A DNA stretch of 64,000 bases from Micropterix aruncella. Lineage: Eukaryota > Arthropoda > Insecta > Lepidoptera > Micropterigidae. Every line of letters starts with the position of its first letter. The first letter of the stretch is position 1. Under the pieces are notes generated by a model. That model was not told the origin of the DNA and did no database searches. It saw only the letters and a list, made by a program, of their open reading frames with translations. A program made the translations under genes and the position numbers. This document shows positions 33,646 through 44,639 of this stretch, piece by piece. The stretch lies in the NCBI GenBank assembly GCA_944548615.1, contig OX155954.1, positions 3,143,335-3,207,334 of the forward strand, written 5' to 3'.

Positions 33646-34530
33646 CCGTCAGAGGCCAACGCCTTACGGCGAGGCACCAGGAAAGGTACCCAGCGGGTAG
33701 CCTCGCCCCCTGACTATCTCCGGAAGTTTGGAAGAATATCTCCGTCTGGAATTAACCTTCAGGATACCTCCTGCCCCTGACTGGTTACAGGATCAAGGTC
33801 GCTTGCGCGGTCCACTCCCTTATGAAGCGGTGATACGGTATCTACCAAATCTATCGCGGACCACGGCATCTTCGCCCGGCTTATTCACCGGGGATCGGGT
33901 GGCCGAATGGTCGTTTCAAGAGCAGTTGCCATAAGGTAAACAACTACCCCCGCTCTATAGGAAACATTGCTGTTTCCAGACTCCCCCGGCTATTAGTCGG
34001 AATCCACAATCGATAGGCTGACGCCGCACGGTGCGTAAACCGCCCAGGAGCGCCCGAAGGTTGACTCCTAGGAGAGACTGGCCCGCAGTCCAGCGTCCCA
34101 CCCTGGCGGCCCACTTCTGCGAGGAGGCCGCCGAAAGGGTGCGTGACCGTGCGTTTGACCGACCCTATACAACTGGGTCTTAGTGGTCAAACTGCAACAG
34201 GGCCCACTAGCTCCCCTATTAATTAGATCCCACGTCGGATGGAAATTACCCCACGGGAAACATAGTCTCCAGACACCCCCCGCCCCCGATTATTCACCGG
34301 ATGGGCAGCGTGGCTAGCAAACCGGCCAGTGTATCAACCGCGCAGGTCCGCCTGAGGTGTTCCCCGAATCCATAAACTTCTAATCCCAATCGCCTCTGAC
34401 TGCATATTACAGCCGTTGTAGAAGCTCACAGCGGACCTGACAGGTTAAGACCCTCTTCGAGCAGGCTACCGGATGGGGGTTAAGCTGTGAGTTAGGCATG
34501 CCAAGATGACATATGGGCCGGACCGTATGG
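33646..34530 (+). repeat. GC-rich repeat family, plus-sense copy with extra 3-prime part
   Basis: Starts at the inner block CAGAGGCCAACGCCTTACGGCGAGGCACC and runs through 'TATCGCGGACCACGG', 'CAACTACCCCCGCTCTATAGGAAAC' and 'CAGACTCCCCCGGC' (in parts) to 'GGGCCCACTAGCTCCCC' near 34235. From there to about 34530 a second, more diverged partial unit follows ('GAAACATAGTCTCCAGACACCCCCC', 'GAGCAGGCTACCGGATGGGGG'). The first roughly 110 bp of the family consensus are absent. Confidence 0.78.
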
Positions 34531-35040
34531 CAACCCTAGCTAAAGCAGAACCTGGTTGCGTCGCCATAACGCACGTCTCTCCGTGGAAATCCTCGATAAA
34601 TATTTTTAATTAGCCATATCGTGGCTTTCCTCAATGCTAACGCAGCATGCGCATGCGCCTCGATAAGGTCGGAGGAATGCTCCAGAGAGCGCTGTAATGG
34701 CTCGGTATGTCGATTGAGCGCCGAAGCAGACTCAATATTAATCGCCGACCCGCGCTGAGTGAGTCGTTAGAGGCTACTCGCACTGATTAAGTCGTAATTA
34801 AGATGCTATCGCTACCATCGACGACCAAACACGGGAATTATCGTATTATACGTTTGACACTTATTCCATAACTAATGACGCCCAGACGGCTGTTACTAAT
34901 AAAACGTCTACACGACTCTATGAAACTAGATTCAAAAAATAAAAAACTGGCCCTTTTTAACAAAATTTTGTCGTTTTTTCCCTAATATCTTTACAGCTTT
35001 TGATATTATTTCAATGATAATATTTTCTTAAATAATTTCG
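34531..35040. other. Non-repetitive GC-balanced block, no gene
   Basis: No reading frame of note and no match elsewhere in the window. 'GCATGCGCATGCGC' at 34645-34660 is a short alternating palindrome. TAATTA-like motifs at 34608, 34732 and 34790 could be regulatory, but that is speculation. Confidence 0.3.
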
Positions 35041-35049
35041 AGTCAGACT

Positions 35050-35310
35050 GTGTGTCTGCTGTGTGTGTGTGTGTATGTGTATTCTTCCACGATAGCGCCC
35101 AAACGCTTCATCCGATTGAGCTGAAATTTGGTATGGAGGCATCATTTGGTTACGGCAAGAGTTGACAAGTAGCTGAAATCGGTCCACCATAGGGCACACT
35201 AGTCATGCTTCAATCTCGAAATATTGGACTCGGAGACCTTAAGATGCCTTGTTGGACCGAAATTTTTGTCGGAATATCTCGCATACAAGCGACACAAATG
35301 ATAATTAAAG
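35050..35310 (+). repeat. Dispersed 'CCAAACGCTTCAT' repeat, copy 3
   Basis: Begins with a GTGTGTGTGTGTATGTGTATTC tract (in parts, 35057-35080), followed by 'CGCCCAAACGCTTCATCCGATTGAGCTGAAATTTGG' blocks and 'CTCGAAATATTGGACT'. It matches copies at 5640 and 14510. Confidence 0.8.
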
Positions 35311-35539
35311 TCCGCCAAATAAGAAATACTACATATAAGAAAATACTACATATTTTTTGGAAAAATACTATTTTAATATCACGGAAAATATTTCAAATAT
35401 ACTACGAATTAGCGCGCGGGGGAAGGGGTTGCGCCTACCCAGGGAGGGGAGCTGTTGGCGGGGAGGAGGGAGGGGTTTTGGGGGGGGGGGGGGGTTTACT
35501 TGCCAGGAAAGTCTTGGGGTGACACAACGTATTTTTTAG

Positions 35540-36060
35540 TAATAAATTCGTAAGAACCAAAAACGGTTATTTAAAAATCGGTAATATTTTGTGGAGAAAT
35601 AATCGAAAACTGTATAATTTATTTTGATAAATTAATATTCCAAATACTTTTCTTGGTACTCGACTTACCGGGTTTATTCCTGACGGCCGCAAAGAAGAAG
35701 AACGAAAAAAACTGTCAAATGATGGCTGGCCTTTACGCCAACGGGTAAACACGGCGATTTATATTGAAGACGCTGCTTTCTACTTATTTGAGAGCAATGG
35801 TACGCGTCACTCGAGATGCGATAACGATTCTAACAATACCAAACACTTCTAAATCGGTTTAAGCGTTTAGAAGTTATGGTGAAATAAAGAAACAGAAAAC
35901 ATACATTTATGAATCCTAAGCACGTAACACACCTGTTTTGGGTAGTCGTGTAAAAACATAAGAGGCTAGGAATGAAATGGCTGATCGACAACAACATCGA
36001 TGGTGAATTTTGAGTTAGAAACTCAAAATTCATTCGTTTTTTATTAAATATTAGCGTTAC
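35540..36060 (+). repeat. Dispersed 'CACTTCTAAATCGG' repeat, copy 1
   Basis: The block 'CACTTCTAAATCGGTT.AAGCGTTTAGAAGTTATGG.G.AATAAAGAAAC.GAAAACATACAT' (in parts) recurs at 37965-38060, 43108-43230 and 43655-43770. The upstream 300 bp also matches 43320-43650 ('TATAATTTATTTTG', 'ATTCCAAA.ACTT', 'GAAGACGCTGCTTTC'). No intact protein is encoded. Confidence 0.75.
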
Positions 36061-36282
36061 TTTTGATGTATGTTGATAGTAATTAATTATATTATGTGCT
36101 TATTTTTAATTTATTTGTCTACGATTGTAGTAAGCTTGTCTTTGAGGCGCCTCTGCTCACAAAAAAGCAGTCGTTCTAAAGTCACATAAGTTTTCCAGTG
36201 AATAAGCCTCAAGCTCGGCTGGAAGACATTTACTATATTGTTTTTCTGTGAGATTAATTAGAAAAAAAGCGGAAAGACTCAC

Positions 36283-36534
36283 CTAAGGTGTTGTTGTTCT
36301 GCAGGTGGTGGTGGGTGTTGTTGGCGTGGTTGGCGTGGCCGGCGTGGCCGGCGTGGCTGGCGTGGTGGTGCTGCGCGGCCGCGTTGGCCAGCAGCGCCGC
36401 GTGCTGCTGCTGCAGCTGCAGGTGCGCCGCCAGCTGCTGCTGCAGCGCCGCGGCCGCCGACGCCACGCCGCCCGACGCCGGCGGCGCGCCGCCGCCGGAC
36501 GCCAGCGGCGACGCCAAAGGCGATAGCTCCTCGC
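36283..36534 (-). CDS. Phactr: PHACTR-like gene, exon C (Ala/His/Gln-rich)
   Basis: This 252-nt minus-strand exon begins after a polypyrimidine acceptor ending GGCAG (36539-36535) and ends at a consensus donor, G|GTGAGT (36282-36277). It starts and ends at phase 1, so it joins exon B as ...EPG|EELSPLASPLASGG. The 84-residue product is Ser/Pro then Ala-rich, followed by 'QQQLAAHLQLQQQHAALLA' and a His/Ala tract with HAGHAGHANHAN repeats. It carries no known domain and is likely disordered. The strong GC content contrasts with the intron. The other open frames over this GC-rich block are by-products. Confidence 0.82.
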   Translation of the reverse strand, partial: ARSYRLWRRRWRPAAARRRRRAAWRRRPRRCSSSWRRTCSCSSSTRRCWPTRPRSTTTPATPATPATPTTPTTPTTTCRTTTP

Positions 36535-36604
36535 CTGCCAACACAAAAACGACATTCGAAATCAGTTAAGCCACTGAGACCCATGCGTTTAGAGTCGGTC
36601 AAAC

Positions 36605-37060
36605 GCCGAGGTGAACACCCAACCGGCGGCCAATCGAGGTCGCTTACGCGGTCCTCTTCCTTACGCAGCGGTGATACGGAGTCTACCGAATCTATCGCGG
36701 ACCACGGCGTCCTTTGCCCGGCTTATTCACCCGGGATCGGGTGACCGAAGAATCTTTTCGGGAGCAGTTGCTGTAAGGTTAACAACTACCCCCGCTCTAT
36801 AGGAAACATTACTGTTTCCAGACTCCCCCGGCTGTTAGTTGGAATGCACAATCGATTGGCTGACGCCATACAATGCGCAAACCGTCCAGGAGCGGCCGAA
36901 GGTTGCCTCCTAAGGAAGACTGGCTCGCAGGCGAGAGTTCTACCCGGGCTCGCACTTCCGCGTGGAGGCTACCGAATAGGTGTTGACCTGTGAGTTAGGC
37001 CGACTCTAACACATGGATCACAGTGGCTCAACTGCACGCGACCCATTAGCTCCCAGGGAT
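36605..37060 (+). repeat. GC-rich repeat family, copy filling a PHACTR intron
   Basis: It shares 'GGTCGCTTACGCGGTCCTC', 'TCTACCGAATCTATCGCGGACC', 'CGGGATCGGGTGACCGAA', 'CCCCCGCTCTATAGGAAACAT' and 'CCGTCCAGGAGCGGCCGAAGG' (each in the same order) with the copies at 33646 and 16491, and ends '..GCGACCCATTAGCTCCC'. It occupies about 455 of the 621 bp between exons B and C and is antisense to the gene. Confidence 0.85.
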
Positions 37061-37155
37061 TTCAGCAGTCTAACTATACTGGTATAGTTCTAAAATTAGA
37101 ATGTGATTACATACAATTTTTATATATTTATTATATTGATAAACAAATGACTTAC

Positions 37156-37254
37156 CGGGTTCGGGTATTGGCGAAATCGGACTCTCCGGCATCAAAATAC
37201 CCTTTTGTATCAAATCATCTCTGTTCGCGCGGACGGATATCTTACGTTCTAGTG
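37156..37254 (-). CDS. Phactr: PHACTR-like gene, exon B (RPEL actin-binding motif)
   Basis: This 99-nt minus-strand exon follows an acceptor TTTGTTTTGTTTCAG (37269-37255) and ends at donor G|GTAAG (37155-37151). Both junctions are phase 1. Joined to exon A it reads SLERKISVRANRDDLI, then QKGILMPESPISPIPEPG. 'LERKISVRA...L...GIL' is the RPEL motif, which in PHACTR and MRTF proteins binds monomeric actin; the usual RP is RA here, as often seen in the first PHACTR repeat. Thirty-three codons is a typical size for this conserved exon. It is too short to stand out as an open frame and was found by motif and splice phase. Confidence 0.92.
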
Positions 37255-37859
37255 CTGAAACAAAACAAAGACAACATTAAGCTTGATTTATTTTCTTATT
37301 TTATTGATTTAAATATGCCTAGCTTTCCGGGATATTTCTGCGCGACATTAAAATATATTTTCTCAATACAAGAGATAACAACATTGTAATTTAAACTTTT
37401 GTATAGGAATACTAGGTAAGTCTGCCGCCTGGTGGTGTTTTGCCAGTGTTACAAATTGAAAAGCAGCGAATGTGGCGAAAGACCTGAAAACTTATTGAAA
37501 TGTCATCCTGGGCAGTCTACTTGGACAATAGTAACCTTTTTCATCCTAAATTATACTGGATATAACGAATTTTCCAGTTTATCGCTCAGATGATATAACA
37601 CAGCGTCCAAGGACTTGTCAAGGTAAGCAAAGATATATGCCAAAGAGAAATAATAAAAATATTGCTGGTTAAGTGCTGAGCATATTATTTGAGGAAAGAC
37701 GCCGCGGACAAGGCACATACTATTAAAAAGGATAAAAACACGAATGCCGTTACTGAAAGTGAACTATTGTATTTATAGTTATATTTGTTACGTTTTTTTA
37801 ATCAAATATTTGTGGTGTATGTATTTATTCTTATAATAGGATGTATATTTGCGGAATCT

Positions 37860-38080
37860 ACTCGATAAGACCTTTCATTTGATACTAAACACGATATATT
37901 TATGTTAATTTATTAACATTTCGACATTTAGGCAACTACTTACTTGATATTTAGACAGTTCTATAAAGCGTTTAGAAGTTATGGAGGAATAAAGAAACGG
38001 AAAACATACATAGATGAAACCTGAACACATTACATACACTAATTTTTGTTGGACAATCGTGTAAAAAACAATGTGTCTTG
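37860..38080 (+). repeat. Dispersed 'CACTTCTAAATCGG' repeat, copy 2 (3-prime part)
   Basis: 'GATACTAAACACGATATATTTATGTTAATTTATTAACATTTCGACATTT' and 'GCGTTTAGAAGTTATGGAGGAATAAAGAAACGGAAAACATACAT' blocks (in parts) match 42985-43200. The upstream half of copy 1 is not present. Confidence 0.75.
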
Positions 38081-38402
38081 TTTAAACATTGAACGATAAC
38101 TGGGTGCAATCTTTTATAATAACTCCTTCGATAGTAACACTTTCTATAATAATTTCTTCGGCCTAAAAGCTGCTTAAGCAAAGGCGATACGATGTAACCT
38201 CTGCGTAAACCTTGTATACATTAATTTATACTAATTGTACTTTTAATAATGTTTTCATACAATTAGAAGCAATCTAGGGGGGAGATGCATGTACTAACGT
38301 CGCGGTCGTACCTACTGAGCCTAATTGGTTTTTGACTGAATTGACACAGCTGCTACTAGTGTCAATCAGAAAACATACCAATGGAAAAAGTGAGCTCAGT
38401 CT

Positions 38403-38433
38403 CTCCATTACTAAAGAGTATTTAGTAATGGAG
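38403..38433. other. Perfect 13-bp hairpin
   Basis: CTCCATTACTAAA (38403-38415) and TTTAGTAATGGAG (38421-38433) are exact reverse complements around the 5-nt loop GAGTA. It lies inside the PHACTR intron. Function is unknown. Confidence 0.8.
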
Positions 38434-38811
38434 AACAAAATGTTTCGATCGACGAATTCTAATAGTTAAAGTAAAACTTTTCTTGTTCAGTGTCGTGGAC
38501 CGTAATTACCCTGTAAACGTAATTACTTGGAGTTATTATAATAATTTTGAATAGCAATAGCATGAACAGCGACACGCAACTTTGGGGGTGGCGACCCCAA
38601 ATTAGTTCGCGAATCGTGACAGTGAGGTCGCTAAAACAGAATCAAGTGAAAAATATCTGCGGACGATCACGTGGGGTTTATAAAGATAAATTATGAATAG
38701 CCTCAATGTGTTATTTGTTCGGAACACTAGGAAATGAGAGTCCATTAAGCTAATGAAAATGGAAAGACACGAACACGAAGCATTATTCAGTTAAAGTTGG
38801 TTCTTAACGGT

Positions 38812-39455
38812 TCCGTGCAGCTTGGGCCTGATGGCATGTCTGTCTTTTCCTCAAGTCGGCTCAATTTATGGTTCAGCTCCCATCCGATGGCCTTTCTTAA
38901 AGAGGGACTAACCTAGTAAGGCCGCTGTGCCTGCGGCTGTAACCTATAGTCGTATACAGTTCTGATCAGAGGTTCCGATCCGTGGGAACACCTCGGGCGG
39001 AACTGGGCGGTTTGCGAACAGTGCGGCGTTAGCCAATTGGATTTGAACTCCGGATAATAACTAGGGAAATGTGGAGAAGTAGGTTTCATAAGGAGCAGGG
39101 TAGTTGCAGACCTGAAGCCATCTAATCTTAGAAACGATTCGTTGATCTTCCGATCTCGTGTGAGCTTGACGAGCAAAGGGTGCCTCATTACGCAATCAAT
39201 TCGACTTTGAATTACCGCTAACGTCAGATAGGAGGATGGAGACATTCGTCCAAATCTGGTAGTAAGGGAGCAAGGTTGCCCCCCGCTGGATGCAATTTTC
39301 AGTGTCTCACCGTAAAACGTGGGACTCTTACGGGCTGTAAGGCTTGTTTGACCATGGATTGTGCTCTCCACTAAGCCTTTACGGTCACTCCATGGAAGAC
39401 AGAATGACAAGGTGTAGGTAAAATGACGGGTTCGCCCGTTGTAATTGACTCACTT
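38812..39455 (-). repeat. GC-rich repeat family, minus-sense copy
   Basis: In minus sense the family 5-prime end 'CAATTACAACGGGCGAACCCGTCA' lies at 39447-39423 and the 3-prime end 'CCATCAGGCCCAAGCTGCACGGAACC' at about 38838-38813. Internal blocks are strongly diverged from 16491-17163 but keep the order. It lies in the PHACTR intron in the same orientation as the gene. Confidence 0.75.
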
Positions 39456-39555
39456 TAATGTAATTAAAAATTAAAAATGGCCAGCGTCACAAGTACATTT
39501 AAAAAATACATGACAGTTCACGAAAAACATAAAATTGCTACCACACCAAACTGGA

Positions 39556-39623
39556 TGGATCAGTCGACGTCGATCGTCAGTTGTACGTGTGGCAACAATT
39601 GACGATCAACGTCGACTGATCCA
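39556..39623. other. Long near-perfect hairpin (24-bp stem)
   Basis: Arms 39556-39579 and 39600-39623 pair with a single mismatch (C against T at one site) around a 20-nt loop. The arm contains GTCGACGT and GATCGTCA. Related words (GTCGATCAATG, ATCAATCGATTGG) follow to 39670. It may be the remnant of a short foldback element. Confidence 0.82.
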
Positions 39624-40432
39624 TTCTACCGTCGATCAATGAAATCCATCAATGATCAATCGATTGGTCTGGTAGCACCCTAAGATACCATTTGAGAAAC
39701 TTCACAATATTAGTCAAGATACTTCACATTATTGGTCAGAGGTCACAATATTGGTCAATATTGATTAATTTGCAATCGAATTTGTTTCGATCGAGCAAGG
39801 TGACAAGCGGGACAGTGCATTTAAAATATTGATTTATATGTCGATTTAAATACAATGTCGTATTATTTCAATGTCTGATGACAAAAATCTACTAAAATCT
39901 CTTGTGAAAACTATTCAGTTAGATAACCTACTGACGTTATAACTGGATAGTTATGTTAGCTCAACTTATTGTATACATCATTCGCAATCAACAAGACGAT
40001 GATTAAGCAAAGATTTATTGTACTGTCATTCCTTAAAAGAAGAATATCACATGAAGATATTTTAGACACAGTAAATGTTTTTGTAGTGTATGTTAAATAT
40101 TTTAGATTACCGAATAGTCCACTATTATAATGGATGGGCTTCATTCGCGCAACCCAAAGTTCAAATGCATAGCAAAAAAAATGTTAGGGAATTCAAAATC
40201 GCCCGAGTGGCAGCAATGATCCCTCTCCTCTGAAATAAAAGTGGATGGAACTCGCCAGTACACGCGGTTCATTCTCGTGTGACGGTTTATTTGTTGAAAG
40301 TTCGAAGTTCAAAAATGATGAAAGTTCACCGAATTTTTGTTGTCCGTGTTTATTTTTGCACAAACTTTCACCACAAAGTTCCAAATGAACTTCAATCCGA
40401 ATTTCCGGGAGTACCGGTGCGAAACAAACCTA

Positions 40433-41728
40433 CAGGGTCCGCCATGTAACGTTTCTTTTTTCAACTAGTGCTTATTTCGTGTATGGCAACACTTACCTCA
40501 TGTCTGATTTGACAGATAATTAGTTTTATCCTTCCGCCGACCGAATATACGCTTGAACAACGCTGGGAAATCTTGCGACATTACTTTGAAAATCATGGTA
40601 ATGTTGCAGAATGTGTGCGAAAATTGCGTACGGATTTTGGAAGAAGAGAAGCACCGTCAGCTCCGTATGTTCGTTACCTTGTGAAAAAAGTGAAAGAAAC
40701 TGGCATCCTCATCGATAAACCAACGCGTGAAAAGCCAAAAACAGTGCGTACACCCGAGAATATTGCTGCTGTGGCCGAAAGTGTGCGTGAATCGCCATCA
40801 ACATGAGTTCACCGTCGTTCTCAACAATTGGACATTTCGCAGACATCATTGAGACGAATTTTGCGTAAAGACCTTGGTATAACGCCGTACAAAGTCCAAT
40901 TGGTTCAGGAGTTGAAGCCAACTGACCATCCAATGCGTTTTCGCTTCGCTAAGTGGGCCTGCGATCGACTTGCAGAAGATGCGGATTTTGCCAAAAAAAT
41001 CATCATTTCAGATGAAGCTCATTTCCATCTTGGCGGGGGTATGTAAACAAGCAGAATTGTCGCATTTGGGGCACAGAAAACCCGCACGCATTCATTGAAA
41101 AGCCGGTGCACCCAAAACGAGTCACTGTTTGGTGCGGATTTTGGTCCAGAGGCATAATTGGGCCATTTTTCTTCGAAAATGAGCAAGGAGTGGCCGTTAC
41201 CGTCAATGGCGATCGTTATCGGGCCATGTTGAACGAATTTTTGTTCACAGAAATTGAAGAGGAGGATATTGGCAACATTTGGTTTCAACAGGACGGCGCT
41301 ACGTGCCACACAGCCAACGCTACACTTGATGTTTTGCACCCTGTTTTTGAAAATCGCATTATCAGCCGCAGAGCTGATGTCGTTTGGCCACCTCGGAGCT
41401 GCGATTTGACACCGTTGGACTATTTTTTGTGGGGTGCCGTCAAAGATAAGTGTTACGCCGACAAACCAGAGACAATTGACGCTTTAAAGGACAATATTCG
41501 TGAAGCCATTGGTGAAATACAGCTGCACACAATCGATAATGTACTTAAAAATTGGACCCATCGTGTAGGCTACTGCATGGCCAGCCGAGGCAGCCATTTG
41601 AATGAAATTATTTTCCATCATTAACCGGAGGTATTGTACTTTCAAATAAAAAAAGAAATTTGAAAAAATATTCAGTAGTTTTTTTTTTATAGCATTTTCA
41701 AAAAAAAAAAGTTATTTGGCGGACCCTA
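40433..41728 (+). mobile_element. Mariner-superfamily element, DD41D (rosa-like) type
   Basis: The ends CAGGGTCCGCCATGTAAC (from 40433) and TAGGGTCCGCCAAATAAC (minus strand, ending 41728) are inverted repeats flanked by TA on both sides (40431-40432, 41729-41730). The 1296-bp element encloses a transposase pseudogene on the plus strand. Divergence of the ends is small. Confidence 0.9.
40540..41624 (+). pseudogene. DD41D mariner transposase with three lesions
   Basis: The frame begins without a usable ATG as 'PPTEYTLEQRWEILRHYFENHGNVAECVRKLR', in which the usual N-terminal HTH is recognisable. A TGA at 40804-40806 interrupts ('SPST' stop 'VHRRSQQLDISQTSLRRIL'; probably a decayed arginine codon). 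The catalytic domain has 'IISDEAHFHLGG' (first Asp), a one-base insertion in the G run at about 41034-41040, then 'HPKRVTVWCGFWSRGIIGPFFFE', 'IWFQQDGATCHTA' (second Asp) and 'PPRSCDLTPLDYFLWG' (third Asp). Forty-one residues separate the second and third aspartates, hence DD41D. Such copies are often misannotated as SETMAR-like. Confidence 0.9.
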
Positions 41729-42639
41729 TATAAAGCGTCTAGTGAATAGGTTCAATGAAGTGGGGAATGTGGTCGAAATATGGTTAAATTGTACAGAGCG
41801 CTGTCGCCGAAAGAGAACGGCGCATTTTCTACGTTTATAGTTTGGATGTTTCTGTATGTGTTTCGAGTCAAATCAATTTATAAATAGGATAAAAACGAAT
41901 TTACCGCGTGAATTTTGATGTACCCGACGTTTCGAGGATGTTGCAACCGCTGTTGTCCAGGGGAGGCACCTGTAGTCATGGTAGCCTACCCTGGATGACC
42001 GCGGTCGGAATATCGCCGAAACTTCGGGTGCTACAAACTTCGAGCGGTAAATGAAATTCACGCGTTTTTATTTTATTTATATGGTCAAGCAATTGCGATA
42101 GATCGAAGACGATCAAATAAATTTGTTTCGATTCGTTTTTGAATCTTCAACTGGGTTGCGCGACTTATACATTTGCTCCCTGTGCATTTGATCATGGCTA
42201 CTTTAATTATTCACATACCTAGTTGCTAAAAAAACGTTTTAGGATTTAAGGTCGAGGTTTTAAAAACTATGCGTTGCTTGGCCTTTAGTTGCCTTCAAAC
42301 GCGAATTTCCGTAAATACTTTTTTAAACAAGAACAAAATTTAAAAAAAATAAAAACACAACCCGGTACAAAAAGTGAACTTTGTTTATATAACACGGTAG
42401 AGAGGACGAGTAAAGTATTGAACATAACATCAAAATAAGACTGGATTTTATTAAATATCTTCTTTATATTTGATACATTGATGCAATGCATCTTTCATTA
42501 TCTTAATGACATTTGATTGAAACCTCAAAAAATTATATAAAATTTAACAACCTCTATACTCATTTGTATGTAGGTACGCTTTCGAACTATCTTTTTACAT
42601 TAGTACCATTTCTGGTCGCTTGATGTAATTTAGTGTTTA

Positions 42640-42760
42640 TTAAATTGATGGGAGCGATTTGACCCCCCCCCCCCTTCCCATGTATTGAGCGATTTGACCC
42701 CCCTTCCCATGTATTGAGCGATTTGACCCCCTTCCCATGCATTGAGCGATTTTTGCCCAT
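42640..42760 (+). repeat. 32-bp minisatellite with C-runs
   Basis: Three to four units of GAGCGATTTGACCCCC..TTCCCATGTATT lie in direct order (starts near 42651, 42689, 42717 and 42745), differing mainly in the length of the C tract (14, 6 and 5). Confidence 0.85.
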
Positions 42761-42959
42761 AATCAACCATTATCCTTGTAATTATTTTAAAAAATTTGTT
42801 CGCGCAGGAAAGCACGTTTTTAGGGAATAAAGTTCTTCATTAAAACGATATTCGTTGAAACAAAATTTAATTTGCGGATGCTCCGTTACGACCCCATTGA
42901 CGAGTGTAAACATCCAGTGCTTAAAGACGATGGCGCAATCTGTGATAATCAGGATTTCT

Positions 42960-43260
42960 ATAATCTACTTAATCGCACCTTTTATTTGACAAGGAACACG
43001 ATGTATTTATCTTAATTTATTGACATTTCGACATTTGGACAATTATTTATTAGACATTTGGACAGTTCAGGTACTCTATCACTCCTGGAATGACATTACC
43101 ATGCTAAAGATATCACACACTTCTAAATCGGTTCAAGCGTTTAGAAGTTATGGTGGAATAAAGAAACGGAAAACATACATACATGAAGCCTGAACACATC
43201 ACACTCCTTTTTGCTGAACAGTCATGTAACAAATAGACTATTCTTCAAAAAAAAAACTGG
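42960..43260 (+). repeat. Dispersed 'CACTTCTAAATCGG' repeat, copy 3
   Basis: 'TTTGACAAGGAACACGATGTATTTATCTTAATTTATTGACATTTCGACATTT' (in parts) and the CACTTCTAAATCGGTTCAAGCG block match copy 2 and copy 4. Confidence 0.75.
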
Positions 43261-43319
43261 GTTTCATAACTTGTTTTTTTTAGTACAATTACCTAATCCT
43301 ATAATTTTCCAAAATATGA

Positions 43320-43775
43320 GAATGAAATGAATTCTAAAGAACCAAAACACATTGATAATATTTTGTGAAAAGTAATAATAATGAAACATTTTGTATAATT
43401 TATTTTGCTGAATTTATATTCCAAAAACTTCGATTTTCTACTGGCCATACAAGTTTTATTTCTGGCGGCCGGGATGAAAAAAAAACGAAAAAAAAATAAC
43501 TATCAAAGGATGACTGTCATAATACAACCATCAAATCAAGTAATACGCGAATTATATCGAAGACGCTGCTTCTCCTTATATGCGAGCAAGGGGTCGTCGT
43601 CGTCGTAGTACCCTACGACACTCGGAGTCACATCGATTCTAACGATACCACACACTTCTAAATTGGTTCAAGCATTTGGAAGTTATGATGGAATAAAGAA
43701 ACGGAAAACTTACATACATGAACCCTAAACAAATTACACTCATTTTTTGTGGGCAGTCGGGTAAAAATCAACTCT
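43320..43775 (+). repeat. Dispersed 'CACTTCTAAATCGG' repeat, copy 4
   Basis: It matches copy 1 (35540-36060) over most of its length, with insertions such as a GTCGTCGTCGTCGTAGTA run at 43593-43610. It is directly followed by the TA microsatellite. Confidence 0.75.
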
Positions 43776-43792
43776 CTCTCTTCCTTCGTTCA

Positions 43793-43936
<144 letters not shown>

Positions 43937-44639
43937 GTACCCTTAAGTTAACAATGTAATTACCATAAACTTGGGAGGCAGGGAGTCTAGACTAAAAGAA
44001 ATATAAGTGTCCTTCATCTCGAGAATCTTCGCTCGTCTTCGGCTCCTATCTCAGTAGATATTACTCTCGAACAGACAATAAAACTACGCTTTTTTCTTGA
44101 AAACCAATTAAACTGCGGTGCTTAATCAACTCGACATTGTTCTAATATTAAATTTTAAATTAACAATGGCCGAGGCGAGCTTCTACGTAACTCACCGCGT
44201 CAATTCAACGGAGTATCTCGAAAGGTGTCGGAACAATCGCATCTTTTTGCGGGCCGCTAGAAACTTACGGGGAAAACTTTCTCTGCGTGTGATCTACATA
44301 TTATTATTATGAGAGAATGGGGCGACAATGCAGCGTATTGTACCGCACGTGATTAATTGAAAGTTGTGCGCTATTTCAAGTCAGTTGTAAAGGCGTTGGC
44401 TTAGGAGAGCAGTGTCTTTTTGCCATGAAACTTTCTTGGTAATACCATTGATATCATTTCTTAGCAATACCATTAATATAAATAATTAATCTTCTCTTAT
44501 GTCAATAAAACCAGTATAGGCGAGTCAATTTTGTAGGGTACCAATAAAAATCCAGCGTTGACGAAGCGTCAGGCACAGATTACACGTCCACTCGCGCCGG
44601 CGACCAGGCGTATACTAAAATTTTATCGCAGCGCTAGAA

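Noticed and set aside
36279..36602. Long open frames in several phases and on both strands over exon C
   Set aside because: High GC content removes stops in every frame; only the phase that joins exon B through consensus splice sites is kept.
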